This document shows positions 8,723 to 17,101 of a stretch of 64,000 nt of DNA, one piece after another. Both the position numbers and the translations under genes were made by a program. Within the stretch, counting starts at the first letter, position 1; each line of letters starts with the position of its first letter. This stretch comes from Clostridiaceae bacterium (GTDB lineage: Bacteria; Bacillota; Clostridia; Lachnospirales; Lachnospiraceae). The notes under the pieces are model-generated. The model saw only the letters and a program-made list of their open reading frames with translations. It made no database searches and was not told the DNA's origin. The stretch is from the NCBI GenBank assembly GCA_009911065.1, contig QXWR01000023.1, positions 1 to 64,000 on the forward strand. Direction: 5' to 3'.

Positions 8723-9064
8723 ATGATGAAAAGAGCATATAGAATGAGTATCATGGATGGACAGGTTGTGGCACAAAAAGTGATGGAAGAGGATCAATTG
8801 CTTGAGAGAGGCGCACAGGAGTTAGACGAATATCTTGAGTTAGAAGGCAGATATGTTGGAGTCTTTGTTCTTTTGCATGAGGATGGTGTGGCGCAGTATT
8901 TAGATTCCGGCACACTTTATACATTGGATGGAGAAATATTCGTTATGGAGTATCCGCAATTTATGGAGTCCGGGAAGATGTATATTGTCTGGGATGATGA
9001 GTTGGATGAAGTGTATGAAGATGACACAAAAAGAGGGAAAGCAGTTCCGGTGGTTTTACTGTAA
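8723..9064 (+). CDS. Small acidic hypothetical protein
   Basis: A 113-residue protein with strongly acidic stretches (EEDQLLERGAQELDEYLELE, then WDDELDEVYEDDTKRG) and a beta-rich middle (YVGVFVLLHEDGVAQYLDSG). It has no signal peptide or membrane helix. AAAGGGGG is seven bases before the ATG. It follows the MBL gene after 43 bp and is probably co-transcribed with it. Small acidic partners next to nucleases are sometimes inhibitors or immunity proteins; here that is speculation. Confidence 0.6.
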   Translation: MMKRAYRMSIMDGQVVAQKVMEEDQLLERGAQELDEYLELEGRYVGVFVLLHEDGVAQYLDSGTLYTLDGEIFVMEYPQFMESGKMYIVWDDELDEVYEDDTKRGKAVPVVLL

Positions 9065-9124
9065 ATCACTTTTTTCGCTGCTTTCTGAGTCCGTGAAGTT
9101 CCTGAAATCAGGCAGAGTACCATG

Positions 9125-9180
9125 TTTACCTGGTACAGGCCTTGATTGCGGCTATGAGGGACATGGAGAGAAAGGGGCAG
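9125..9180 (+). pseudogene. 56-bp remnant of an MBL-hydrolase paralogue
   Basis: The segment encoding ALIAAMRDMERKG matches 8107-8162 inside the MBL gene (VLITAMRDMERRG) with a few substitutions and one inserted base. It lies just before the gene at 9215 and has no open frame of its own. It shows that another MBL copy once stood here or that part of the gene was duplicated. Confidence 0.65.
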
Positions 9181-9214
9181 TCTGGCTGCCGTTTTGAATG
9201 AAAGGAGAGAGGGT

Positions 9215-10675
9215 ATGAGAAGAAAACTGACACTGGAAGAAAGGATCGCATGTTTTACGGTTGATTTTGTAAAAGCAGTCGCGAGGATCAATAAAAATCT
9301 GATTTATTATGAACATTGTATGTATATCGGAAAGAAAATGATTCCGTTTTCGTGGATTATAGGAGCGAAGGAGACAGTGGAGACAGCGGAGTATTGTTTG
9401 AAGGAGGCGGACAAATTTCAGGACGGAAAAAACGCAGTTACACTGTCAGGGAAAGACGAGTGTGTGGCGTACATGGCGTGTGATGGGGAATTATGCGATA
9501 AACTATATGGGTATTCTGCGTATCAGGAGGATATTTATGGAGATGGTGATGAAGCAGAGAAACTGTGGCATAAACTAGGGGATATTTCAGGCAAATATAA
9601 TCTCTGGTTTGACTTTAGCGGCCGCGGTTCCCTGATTTTTTATGACAATGCCTATACGAAAATTAACTGTCTGCTGAAATATGAATTTTATGACGGAGAG
9701 AGAACAGACAGCCCGATTGCAATCGTAGGACCGGATGGCACTGCAACGACGATGCTCAGGGCCTATGCGTATGGCGGCCAGATAGGGCGGATAGCAACAG
9801 ACGGACGCGATTCCAGTTTGGCAAAAAGCAGGGAATATCCGAATTATTTAAGTGAAGCATATTTTTCGGAAGGTAACGAGATTGACAGGAAGTACCTGGA
9901 GTATATGGAGGAACGGTATGCACAAAGAGAAGATGCCTACAAGGGGGATTCCCTTTGTGAGAAATTAAGTTACCGGCTGCGGGAACTGTTACATGAACCC
10001 TGGGATTGGGGGCTTACGGAGTCTGAATATTTAGATCTGATTCTGAAGGCGGCACAGAAAAAATTTACGAAAAAGGGCGGAGATCTGGGCGAGCGGAGAA
10101 TCCAGACAGCGATTGTAAAGCAGCATATGAAAAAGGACCCGGAGGATGGCTGGTGTGTGGTGGATATGCAGTACACGGTTAAAAAAGAACTGAGCCAGTC
10201 TAAAATATTTACGCCGGACATGGTTGTATTTGATAAAAATCGTGGCTTTGGGTTTATTGAATTGAAATACGCGGATGCGAGTACCGGGAATCTGGGGAAA
10301 CATTATACAGATACCCGGAATATCATACAAAACAGCGAAGCCGTAAAAATCATTACGGAGGAGTTAAAAGAAAGGAGCTTTTATCTGTGGGAGTATGGTT
10401 TGATAAGCGACGCCATCTATCAGGCGATGAAGGCTTTTGATGTCCCAAAGCTCTGGCAGGGATTTTTATTTGTGGGCGGCAGGCGTGAAAACGCAGTCGG
10501 ATTTGTAAAAGGACTGGCCAAAAAATACACGGACATCAGGACAGACGGGGACTGCCGTTTTGCTTTCTTTCCATATGAAGAAGAAAACAGTGCCGACAGT
10601 ATCAATAAGATTCGGCTGGATTTTCATTCCATGGAGGCTTACGAGTATTTTGCAGCAGGGGAAAAGAATGAGTAA
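9215..10675 (+). CDS. Hypothetical protein with a predicted PD-(D/E)XK nuclease-like region
   Basis: A 486-residue soluble protein. Near residues 290-360 it carries GERRIQTAIVKQH, then TPDMVVFDKN, then GFGFIELKYAD. This spacing (helical E, D on a strand, E-x-K on the next strand) is the signature of the PD-(D/E)XK nuclease fold. The N-terminal half (CMYIGKKMIPFSWIIGAKET, FDFSGRGSLIFYDNAY) is unassigned. The ATG at 9215 follows AAAGGAGA; the TTG at 9194 is less likely. Its stop overlaps the start of the next gene. Nuclease function is inferred from motifs only; a catalytically dead fold is possible. Confidence 0.6.
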   Translation: MRRKLTLEERIACFTVDFVKAVARINKNLIYYEHCMYIGKKMIPFSWIIGAKETVETAEYCLKEADKFQDGKNAVTLSGKDECVAYMACDGELCDKLYGYSAYQEDIYGDGDEAEKLWHKLGDISGKYNLWFDFSGRGSLIFYDNAYTKINCLLKYEFYDGERTDSPIAIVGPDGTATTMLRAYAYGGQIGRIATDGRDSSLAKSREYPNYLSEAYFSEGNEIDRKYLEYMEERYAQREDAYKGDSLCEKLSYRLRELLHEPWDWGLTESEYLDLILKAAQKKFTKKGGDLGERRIQTAIVKQHMKKDPEDGWCVVDMQYTVKKELSQSKIFTPDMVVFDKNRGFGFIELKYADASTGNLGKHYTDTRNIIQNSEAVKIITEELKERSFYLWEYGLISDAIYQAMKAFDVPKLWQGFLFVGGRRENAVGFVKGLAKKYTDIRTDGDCRFAFFPYEEENSADSINKIRLDFHSMEAYEYFAAGEKNE

Positions 10676-11177
10676 AGGCATTTTCTGGTTTCCCTGCTTG
10701 GTGGGAGCGGAAGGGGAGCTTATTTTTACGGACAGGATTGAAGCCCGCATTACTCCCGAAACGGCCGCTCCCAATACCCATAAGGATTCCTGGAAGGCGG
10801 TCACGGCAGGCAGAAAGGATCTGAGAGGAATTCCCTGGAATTATTTCCCCAGAGGGCGGGTGGAAATTTCCCGTGGAAGAGCCCTGGTGTTTATGAATCC
10901 GCAGATTTTAAATTGTGAAAATTATCTGGAACGGATTAGGGAAAAATTTGGAATCGGACACCTGGATATCCGGGTCAGGATTGATAATTCCGCCCATTAT
11001 CAGTGTACCATATTGGAGGATATGGAGAACGGTTCAGAAAGTCTCTCGTATTTACGAAAGGGAAAAGAAAGACGGGGAAAGCCCCTTAGGCGGTTCCCAG
11101 GTATCCATAAAGGAACTGAGATTCAAGAGGACATCCATGAAACAACATTACCTGATACTGGCTTTTATTCTGGCTAA
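10668..11177 (+). CDS. Hypothetical protein, 3' end fused into foreign remnant
   Basis: The ATG overlaps the stop of the upstream gene (ATGAGTAA), so the two are translationally coupled. The first 110 or so residues (MSKGIFWFPCLVGAEGE, then LRGIPWNYFPRGRVEISRGR) look like a genuine protein. From about 11085 the DNA belongs to a DUF2786-type gene in another frame, so the last 30 residues are probably read-through of a remnant and the original C-terminus is lost. No family was recognised. Confidence 0.5.
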   Translation: MSKGIFWFPCLVGAEGELIFTDRIEARITPETAAPNTHKDSWKAVTAGRKDLRGIPWNYFPRGRVEISRGRALVFMNPQILNCENYLERIREKFGIGHLDIRVRIDNSAHYQCTILEDMENGSESLSYLRKGKERRGKPLRRFPGIHKGTEIQEDIHETTLPDTGFYSG

Positions 11178-11589
11178 AAATTTCCGGTGTAAAACATTCC
11201 ACCAGTACGGAGAGACCCCTCGTATCAAATTCATTGGGTTTGAGGAGGATACCTTCGCCGCTCTGGCCCTTCTTGAATATCTGCTCCGGTTTATGGAACA
11301 GGGAGCAAAGAAATACGCAGGCCTGAAAAATCAGGAGCAAAGCTTTAGAGACGGATTCTGTATGGGAGTTCTTGAGACTTTTGAGGCGCAAAGTAAGGAA
11401 GAGCCAGGATATGAGCTTATGTTGGAGACTCTGGCAGAGGTGACGGAGGCATATAAAAAACTGGACCTTAAGAAAGAACCTGCTGTGAAAAGCAGGATAC
11501 CGTATTCCATAGATATGAGTGCCTTTTCTTATGGAGAAACCTGCGGGAGACAGGCAATGGACCGGAGAAGTATCCCGCACGGGGAATAA
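11085..11589 (+). pseudogene. C-terminal part of a DUF2786-family paralogue
   Basis: The frame reads SIKELRFKRTSMKQHYLILA, FILAKNFRCKTF, FIGFEEDTFAALALLEYLLR and FMEQGAKKYAG. It matches residues 58 to 220 of the protein at 3061-3738 almost segment by segment, including the ending MDRRSIPHGE versus VDGRSIPFYG. The DUF2786 helical domain itself is missing. It is a truncated copy rather than a functional gene, although the frame is open. Confidence 0.75.
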
Positions 11590-11602
11590 GAACCTTTGGA
11601 CA

Positions 11603-11645
11603 CGTCATATAAATGTCGCTGTATGCCGGAGGGATATGGTACGAT
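11603..11645 (+). promoter_or_regulatory. Conserved 43-bp box, copy C
   Basis: CGTCATATA, two bases, TGTCGC, fifteen bases, TATGGTACGAT: the same blocks and spacing as copies A (293) and B (19851), although the flanks differ. It lies 136 bp before the gene at 11782. Between box and gene is an inverted repeat (GGCGGAT and ATCCGCC, about 11690-11724). Confidence 0.5.
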
Positions 11646-11781
11646 ATCGTCAGATATAGTACCTGCGCCGATTCGCATCCGTCCGAAGGGCGGATAAATA
11701 CCAGGGCGAATCGTGTGCATCCGCCGGAGGCAGCATGTCAGGAACATGCTACAATAAGCTCATCAAAGGAGGAAGCGCCGA

Positions 11782-12894
11782 ATGGATTTAAAGCGATGGA
11801 TTTATTCTCCGGACATAGCCCGGTGGCTGTCCGAAGGGAGAGATTTGAATCTTACGGAACTGACAGACTGCATTCTTTCCGCGCCCCACAGAACCTTGGG
11901 CGAAAAGCTGGAGGGTCTGCGGGAGCTTTGCCGGGAAGCCAGAGAGGAACGGCAAAGGGAAGCAGGTGACGGCGGTTCGCCTTTTGGGTCCGTCAGGGAA
12001 GACGCACCGCGGGAACTGGAGCTTCTGGATAAGAAAATCGAGACGGGGGAAACCCTGGAGGAGATTCTCCATATGGTGGGCGGATTCAGGAATCTTTATG
12101 AAACGGATATCTTCTGCCGTGGAAGCCGGGAAGAATATATAAAAAAGCGGATTTTTTCTCTTCCACAGCCCGGAGTCCAGTTTATCAGGGAGCAGATCAG
12201 AGAGGCAGCGGACAGATACGGGATCAGCACAGAATCTTTTTTTGGAGTTCTCCGCAAATTTTATAGGAGGGGAACCCGGTATCTGGAGCTGGAATGGAAT
12301 ATCCTTCTGAACCCGGAGGGAGAGGTGATCTACTGCCTGCCGGAAACTGCTGAGGCCGAGGAGCGGGGGGACTATCGGATCGGTCCCTGTGATTATCACT
12401 ACCTGAGGCTTCCTTATCCTTCCGGGACCCTGGTGGAGACCATGGCATCCCCCTTTTTTCCGGCTATAAAGGGGATACTGGTAAACCGGACAGAACCCTG
12501 GGAGGAGGAGTTTGACCGGGAGGATGAGCAGTGGCTTGTGTACCGGGATACTCTGCATGAGAGCCAGGATGCCGGGATCGGAGTAATCCTTTTGAATCAC
12601 TATGCCTCTTTTGCCTTCGGAGCGGATTTTATCCTTCCGTTTATTCAGTTTTTTAGGAGATATGATGGAACGCTTTCGGAGAGTGAGAGGTGGCTGGGAG
12701 AGCTGGGAGAGCTTTTGAAGAAGGATAAGAGCTGCTTTGCCCTGATCTTAAGGGACAGGCAGCCGGGGAAGCGGCCGAAAGGAGAGGCTGACCGTCCACT
12801 GGCTTATGTGAGGGAGCTGGAAAAACGACTGAAGCAGGAAAAAACAAAACGACTGGCCCGGGAGAAAAGAGAAATGAAAAGAAAAGGGGGATGA
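11782..12894 (+). CDS. Hypothetical protein, first gene after box C
   Basis: A 370-residue hydrophilic protein starting MDLKRWIYSPDIARWL, with AAAGGAGG 10 bp upstream. The middle has alternating strands (YLELEWNILLNPEGEVIYCL, then HYLRLPYPSGTLVETMASPF). The C-terminus is a lysine/arginine-rich helix (KRLKQEKTKRLAREKREMKR) that could bind nucleic acid. No family was recognised. It is followed after 6 bp by the broken paralogue at 12901. Confidence 0.6.
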   Translation: MDLKRWIYSPDIARWLSEGRDLNLTELTDCILSAPHRTLGEKLEGLRELCREAREERQREAGDGGSPFGSVREDAPRELELLDKKIETGETLEEILHMVGGFRNLYETDIFCRGSREEYIKKRIFSLPQPGVQFIREQIREAADRYGISTESFFGVLRKFYRRGTRYLELEWNILLNPEGEVIYCLPETAEAEERGDYRIGPCDYHYLRLPYPSGTLVETMASPFFPAIKGILVNRTEPWEEEFDREDEQWLVYRDTLHESQDAGIGVILLNHYASFAFGADFILPFIQFFRRYDGTLSESERWLGELGELLKKDKSCFALILRDRQPGKRPKGEADRPLAYVRELEKRLKQEKTKRLAREKREMKRKGG

Positions 12895-12900
12895 AATTCT

Positions 12901-13644
12901 ATGGGAAAGATCCGTGAAGAAGCGGAGGCGGCCATAAAGAAGTATGGGAAAGAGGCTTTTTTAAACTACCGGGACAAGGTTTTCGATGCCATAGAGTCCA
13001 TCTGTTTTTGCCTGGAATTTTTACAGAACCAGGAGGACTGGGGCAGCAAAAGGGCGATTCCTCTAAGGGAGGATTCTTTTACACAGGAAGTATGGGAGGA
13101 GTTTTTTTCAAAACAGTATGACCAACAACATCAGGCGCGTGGAGTTCATGAAGCTGAGAATGGAACTGGATGAAGAAGACATACCGCTGAAAAATTTCCT
13201 TTTTTAGGGCTCGATCTTATGATGAATGGCCGTTGGTGCGACCTGGAAAGTTTTATGCAGTTAATGGAAACGCAGATCATGACAGATCAGTACACGGATT
13301 ACCGAGCATTGATTGAGGCTGCCTATGTAATGGGACTTCTGGAAGTGTGGAGTTTCCAGTGCGGAACCGTGATTCTCAATCCACATTTGGAATTTATCGG
13401 AGACGAGCAGATGGAACTGCTTGATGACTGTATGTCATTTCCCAAACTGCTGGTTCGGGTCAGACGTTACCGGCATTGTATTCTGACGTATCTGGATGAA
13501 AACTGGGTGGAACAGAAAATGCGTATGGACGACGATATGTCTGAACTTATTCAGCATGAGTATGATTATCTGGATGGAATTCTGGCAACCATGCGGGCGA
13601 TTGACAATAAGTCGTTTGTAATGAAAAAGCAGAAGGAAAACTAA
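12901..13644 (+). pseudogene. FliG-like hypothetical protein, paralogue 3, broken
   Basis: The frame from 12901 begins like paralogues 1 and 2 (IKKYGKEAFLNYRDKVFDAI) but runs out at 13171. A shift in the T run at about 13104 restores VEFMKLRMELDEEDIPLKNFLF, which aligns with EEKIPLKNFLLS of paralogue 1. A TAG codon at 13205 then interrupts before the frame continues (WCDLESFMQLMETQIMTDQY) to 13644. The gene is therefore hit by one frameshift and one stop. The later part could be translated from the ATG codons at 13219-13224. The total is shorter than paralogue 1 and seems to lack the FliG-C-like end. Confidence 0.7.
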
Positions 13645-13710
13645 GGAGACCAATTCTTGACCGGGATGGGATGCCGTGGTTTAGACAAGAGGATGCTTTG
13701 GAGGAGAAGA

Positions 13711-15258
13711 ATGATTTTGGGAGAGAGCCGGCAGACATACTGGCTGGAAATAATCGAAAAGGAACTGGAAAAACTGGAATCGGGAGATATGAGAGCGCTT
13801 TTGACGGTGTATTGTGCTTTTGCGGTGGGAGATAAAAAACTGATGAGACAGGCCGGACATGCCATACAAAAACAGTTGGAAAGCCTTACTTTGAGGCAGA
13901 TGATCGGGCTTTATGAGCGCTTTCGCACATTTACTTCTCTGGAATGGAGCATTGACTGGTCCTCCCTGTCGCTGAACTCCATTCTGAGGGCACTTTGTGG
14001 GAAAGACCAGGGGGAAGAGCGGAAATATGTACTGATTTTAGGGACATTTCATCCCAATGGATATTTCCGGGAGCGATGTATGGAAGAAATGGCAAAGGAA
14101 AGCGGAGCGCTCCCCTATCTGATGCTCCGGGCCAACGATTGGGTGAAGCCTGTAAGGGAAAAAGCTTTTTTTCTTTTGAACCGTTATATCGCTTCATGCA
14201 GCGTTGAAGAAATTCTGTTTTCTATGCCGGTGCTGGAAAAGCTGGAGAGTTCTGGCAGACGTTCCGATGAACAGCTGCAGGAATTGAAGATACGGATATT
14301 TGCAAAACTGGAGCAGATCTTAAAAGGCGAAGGCTGGAGGGATATTTGGCCGGAAGATTTTTTTGTGCGGAAATCTCTGTACCGTATGGCAAAAGGTCAG
14401 GGGATTTTGCGTATGGAGCAGATGGATGAATGGCTTCGCAGGGAAAAGGATTCCTCTGGAATGACCATGCTTATTAAGGGAATTTTGTCTCATCCAGACT
14501 GCACTCTGGAGCGGGCCAAGAAGTATCTTATCTATCCCAGCGCTCAGATAAGAAAGCGTGCGTTGGCGTATCAGTATGAATGCCTGAAGGACAGCTGGCC
14601 GGGACTTGATTCCATGCTTCTTGATTCCAGCCGGGGTGTGAGAGAGTATGCCTCTTATATTCTGGAGAAACATACGAATCTGGATATCAGGGACTATTAT
14701 CTGAGTCATTTAGGAGATGAACGGCCCGATTATGCGATTCTGGGGTTGTCTGAATACAGCCATCGAGGGAATGTGGCAGCGCTGCTTTCGGGGCTTAAAA
14801 ATCCCATAAAAAGAGTACAGAAATACACATTGCTGGCGTTGGGATGGCAGGAAGATTTTGAAGATGAAGAACTTTTGTGGAAATATCTACTGGACGAACA
14901 AGAGGATATTTCCAAGGCTGCCTGTATTTCTATACAAAAACGGGGATTTTATCCTGGTGCAGAGAAACTATATTGTGCGTACTGCAGTTCAAAGAAGGAA
15001 CACCAAAAGAGATACCTGCTGCGTCTGCTTTTAAGGGAGAATTCGTGGAACCGTCTGCCCTGGCTGATCCGCCTCTATAACGAAGGCCTGCCGGAGCAGG
15101 AAAAACAGAGCGTAAAGGGCGGCATTCACTGCCGTTTTATGTATGCACGGGTGCCAGAAATGCAGAAGGAAGAAATCTGCAGAGCATTAAAGGAAAAGGC
15201 CGGAGAACTTCCAAAAGGCATGGAAGAAGAAATCCGCTATGACATGAGGTTTGTATAG
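13711..15258 (+). CDS. Helical repeat (HEAT-like) protein
   Basis: A 515-residue all-helical protein with repeated two-helix units, for example RKRALAYQYECLKDSWPGLD, VREYASYILEKHTNLDIRDY, YAILGLSEYSHRGNVAALLS and VQKYTLLALGWQEDFEDEEL. This is the pattern of HEAT/Armadillo scaffolds that bind proteins or nucleic acid. The ATG at 13711 has GGAGG upstream; longer in-frame starts exist at 13657 and 13666. It is the last gene of the island before a terminator-like hairpin. The role is unknown; a scaffold is inferred. Confidence 0.65.
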   Translation: MILGESRQTYWLEIIEKELEKLESGDMRALLTVYCAFAVGDKKLMRQAGHAIQKQLESLTLRQMIGLYERFRTFTSLEWSIDWSSLSLNSILRALCGKDQGEERKYVLILGTFHPNGYFRERCMEEMAKESGALPYLMLRANDWVKPVREKAFFLLNRYIASCSVEEILFSMPVLEKLESSGRRSDEQLQELKIRIFAKLEQILKGEGWRDIWPEDFFVRKSLYRMAKGQGILRMEQMDEWLRREKDSSGMTMLIKGILSHPDCTLERAKKYLIYPSAQIRKRALAYQYECLKDSWPGLDSMLLDSSRGVREYASYILEKHTNLDIRDYYLSHLGDERPDYAILGLSEYSHRGNVAALLSGLKNPIKRVQKYTLLALGWQEDFEDEELLWKYLLDEQEDISKAACISIQKRGFYPGAEKLYCAYCSSKKEHQKRYLLRLLLRENSWNRLPWLIRLYNEGLPEQEKQSVKGGIHCRFMYARVPEMQKEEICRALKEKAGELPKGMEEEIRYDMRFV

Positions 15259-15326
15259 CAAGGCTTCCCTTAAAGCGTGTGTCCCATCCGTTTGATAATA
15301 CGGATTTAGAAAAGGTTTTTGCAGCT

Positions 15327-15357
15327 TATCACATTTTGTCTGTTCGAAAATGTGATA
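15327..15357. repeat. Perfect 11-bp inverted repeat
   Basis: TATCACATTTT and AAAATGTGATA flank the nine bases GTCTGTTCG. No T run follows on either strand, so this is more like an operator than a terminator. It lies 69 bp after the HEAT-like gene. The rest of 15259-15617 shows no credible gene. Confidence 0.4.
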
Positions 15358-15400
15358 GACCGTGTGTACCCGCAAAGTCCTGAAAATACTGAAAAATATC

Positions 15401-15436
15401 AGGTACTGCCTAATTGTCAATTATGGCGATTGGGCG
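15401..15436 (+). terminator. Possible intrinsic terminator after the HEAT-like gene
   Basis: GGTACTGCC and GGGCGGTAT can pair with two G-U pairs and are followed by TTTTT. The stem is imperfect and the loop is long, so support is weak. Confidence 0.3.
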
Positions 15437-15617
15437 GTATTTTTCTGTTATGTAGTGTTCCGAATGCCTTGGACGTAATCAAAGATTCCTTGGTATTTGG
15501 GAAAAAATGGCTCCTTTCTAATGAGAATTCAGATATCACCTCCTTAATGGCATGAAAAAAGCATCTTTCCACCAGAAAGTTGCGACGCAAGAATACGGCA
15601 GACGATGCCAAACGGTA

Positions 15618-15652
15618 TAAAAATAGGAGCAACCCCAAAAGGCTACTCCTAA
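15618..15652 (-). terminator. Intrinsic terminator of the DUF4143 ATPase gene
   Basis: Read on the - strand, TAGGAGTAGCC, a TTTT loop and GGGTTGCTCCTA form a hairpin followed by TTTTTAT. It starts 33 bp beyond the stop of the ATPase gene. Confidence 0.65.
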
Positions 15653-15684
15653 ATGGTATTTGCAGTATCAGTTTGGCTTATTGA

Positions 15685-16959
15685 TTAGAACAATTCTACA
15701 CGACCAAGCAGCAGGTCTATTAGATTGCAATGGAAAATTCCGTTGTCATCATAGAAGTTATGAGGAATATCCATGCGAACAATGATTTTTTTGAAAAAGT
15801 CTTTTGTCAATATCAACGATGCAAGTTCAGAGGATTCCTTTTTATCCGTATCCATCTGGAAAGCTGACTGGATGTAGATTTTTTTATCTGCATCATTTAC
15901 AATGAAGTCAATTTCTTTCTGTACATTTGCACCACCGGTACGGTCGGTCACTACACCAACATCAACGGAATATCCTCGACACAGAAGTTCATTGTAGATG
16001 ATGTTCTCCATAATGTGGCCGGGATCATATTGGCGATAATTCAATCGGGCATTACGAAGACCGATATCCATGTAGTAGTATTTGTTAGGATACTTGAAAT
16101 AGGTCTTCCCTTTGACATCATAGCGCTTCGCCATAGAAATAAGGAACGAATCCATGATGTGTTGCACATAGTTGGAAACCAGAGTGGAGTTGACCTTTTC
16201 ATTCTTCATACTGGTCAGCGCATTGGCAATATTCGTAGGATTGGTCAGAGAGCTAATCTGTGAAGCGAGGAAATCCAAAATGTCATTCAGAATATCCTCA
16301 CGCTCAATGCCGTTGCGCTCCACAATATCTTTTACATACAATTCGCTGTACAGAGAGAACAGGTAATCCTTTTTGTCCTTTTCATCTGTTAATGCCAGCA
16401 GGTGTGGCATGCCGCCGTAAAGCATATAGGTGTCCAGAGCTTTTCGCTCATCACCGCCCACATGAGAGTAGAACTCCTCAAAGGACAGAGGGAATACATG
16501 GATTTGGGTAGAACGGCCACGGAACTCTGTAGCGATGTCTTTAGACAATCCTTTTGAGTTGCTGCCGGTCACATATACATCCAAATTCTTATATGCCTTA
16601 AGTTCATTCAGCATATCATAGATGGAAACCTCAATTCCGCCATTTTCTTTGTCGATAACCTTGGTAGTAAGCTGAACTTCATCTATGAAAAGATAGAACT
16701 TCTCGTCTTTCTTTCCGGAAACAAGGTCTTCGATATATTCACAAAGCGTGATTGGATTTCTGAACTTATAGTAACGTCTCTGGTCCAACTCGATTTTTAT
16801 GATATGGTCTTCCTGAACTCCCTGTGAGAGAAGATACTCATAGAATAGGTCAAACAGCAATACCGACTTTCCGCAGCGGCGGATGCCAGTGATTACTTTG
16901 ACCTCGCTGTTCCACATATGATGAATCATACGATTCAAATAAGAATCTCGTTTAATCAT
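15685..16959 (-). CDS. ATP-binding protein, AAA_14/DUF4143 family
   Basis: A 424-residue cytoplasmic protein. It has Walker A GIRRCGKSVLLFDLF near residue 27, Walker B YLFIDEVQL near residue 90, and sensor region VYVTGSNSKGLSKDIATEFR. A C-terminal DUF4143 part contains RLNYRQYDPGHIMENIIYNE and the PD-(D/E)XK-like EIDFIVNDADKKIYIQ. Members are common, often mobile accessory ATPases of unclear role. It has its own promoter and terminator, so it is a stand-alone cassette. The promoter lies between two GCGAC-N6-GTCGC repeats, suggesting tight, possibly self, repression. Confidence 0.88.
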   Translation of the reverse strand: MIKRDSYLNRMIHHMWNSEVKVITGIRRCGKSVLLFDLFYEYLLSQGVQEDHIIKIELDQRRYYKFRNPITLCEYIEDLVSGKKDEKFYLFIDEVQLTTKVIDKENGGIEVSIYDMLNELKAYKNLDVYVTGSNSKGLSKDIATEFRGRSTQIHVFPLSFEEFYSHVGGDERKALDTYMLYGGMPHLLALTDEKDKKDYLFSLYSELYVKDIVERNGIEREDILNDILDFLASQISSLTNPTNIANALTSMKNEKVNSTLVSNYVQHIMDSFLISMAKRYDVKGKTYFKYPNKYYYMDIGLRNARLNYRQYDPGHIMENIIYNELLCRGYSVDVGVVTDRTGGANVQKEIDFIVNDADKKIYIQSAFQMDTDKKESSELASLILTKDFFKKIIVRMDIPHNFYDDNGIFHCNLIDLLLGRVELF

Positions 16960-16977
16960 TACAGTTACCTCGTACTT

Positions 16978-17082
16978 GCGACGATTACGTCGCTACTTTC
17001 TTGTATAGTATACCGCAATTTTCTTAAATTATCAATAGTACCGCAGAAAGTTTATGATAAAGTTGCGACATTTACGTCGCAA
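16978..17082 (-). promoter_or_regulatory. Promoter of the DUF4143 ATPase flanked by two inverted repeats
   Basis: On the - strand TTGATA (17030-17035) and TATACT (17007-17012) are 17 bp apart. Inverted repeats of the form GCGAC-N6-GTCGC lie on both sides: 16978-16993, between promoter and ATG, and 17063-17082 (TTGCGAC...GTCGCAA) upstream of the -35. Their centres are 87 bp apart. This suits a repressor that binds both sites and loops the DNA. Confidence 0.65.
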
Positions 17083-17101
17083 GTATAAGGTGAGAGACTT
17101 A

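Noticed and set aside
15319..15555. 78-codon frame after the HEAT-like gene
   Set aside because: It runs through an inverted repeat and a possible terminator, lacks a ribosome site and has no recognisable content.
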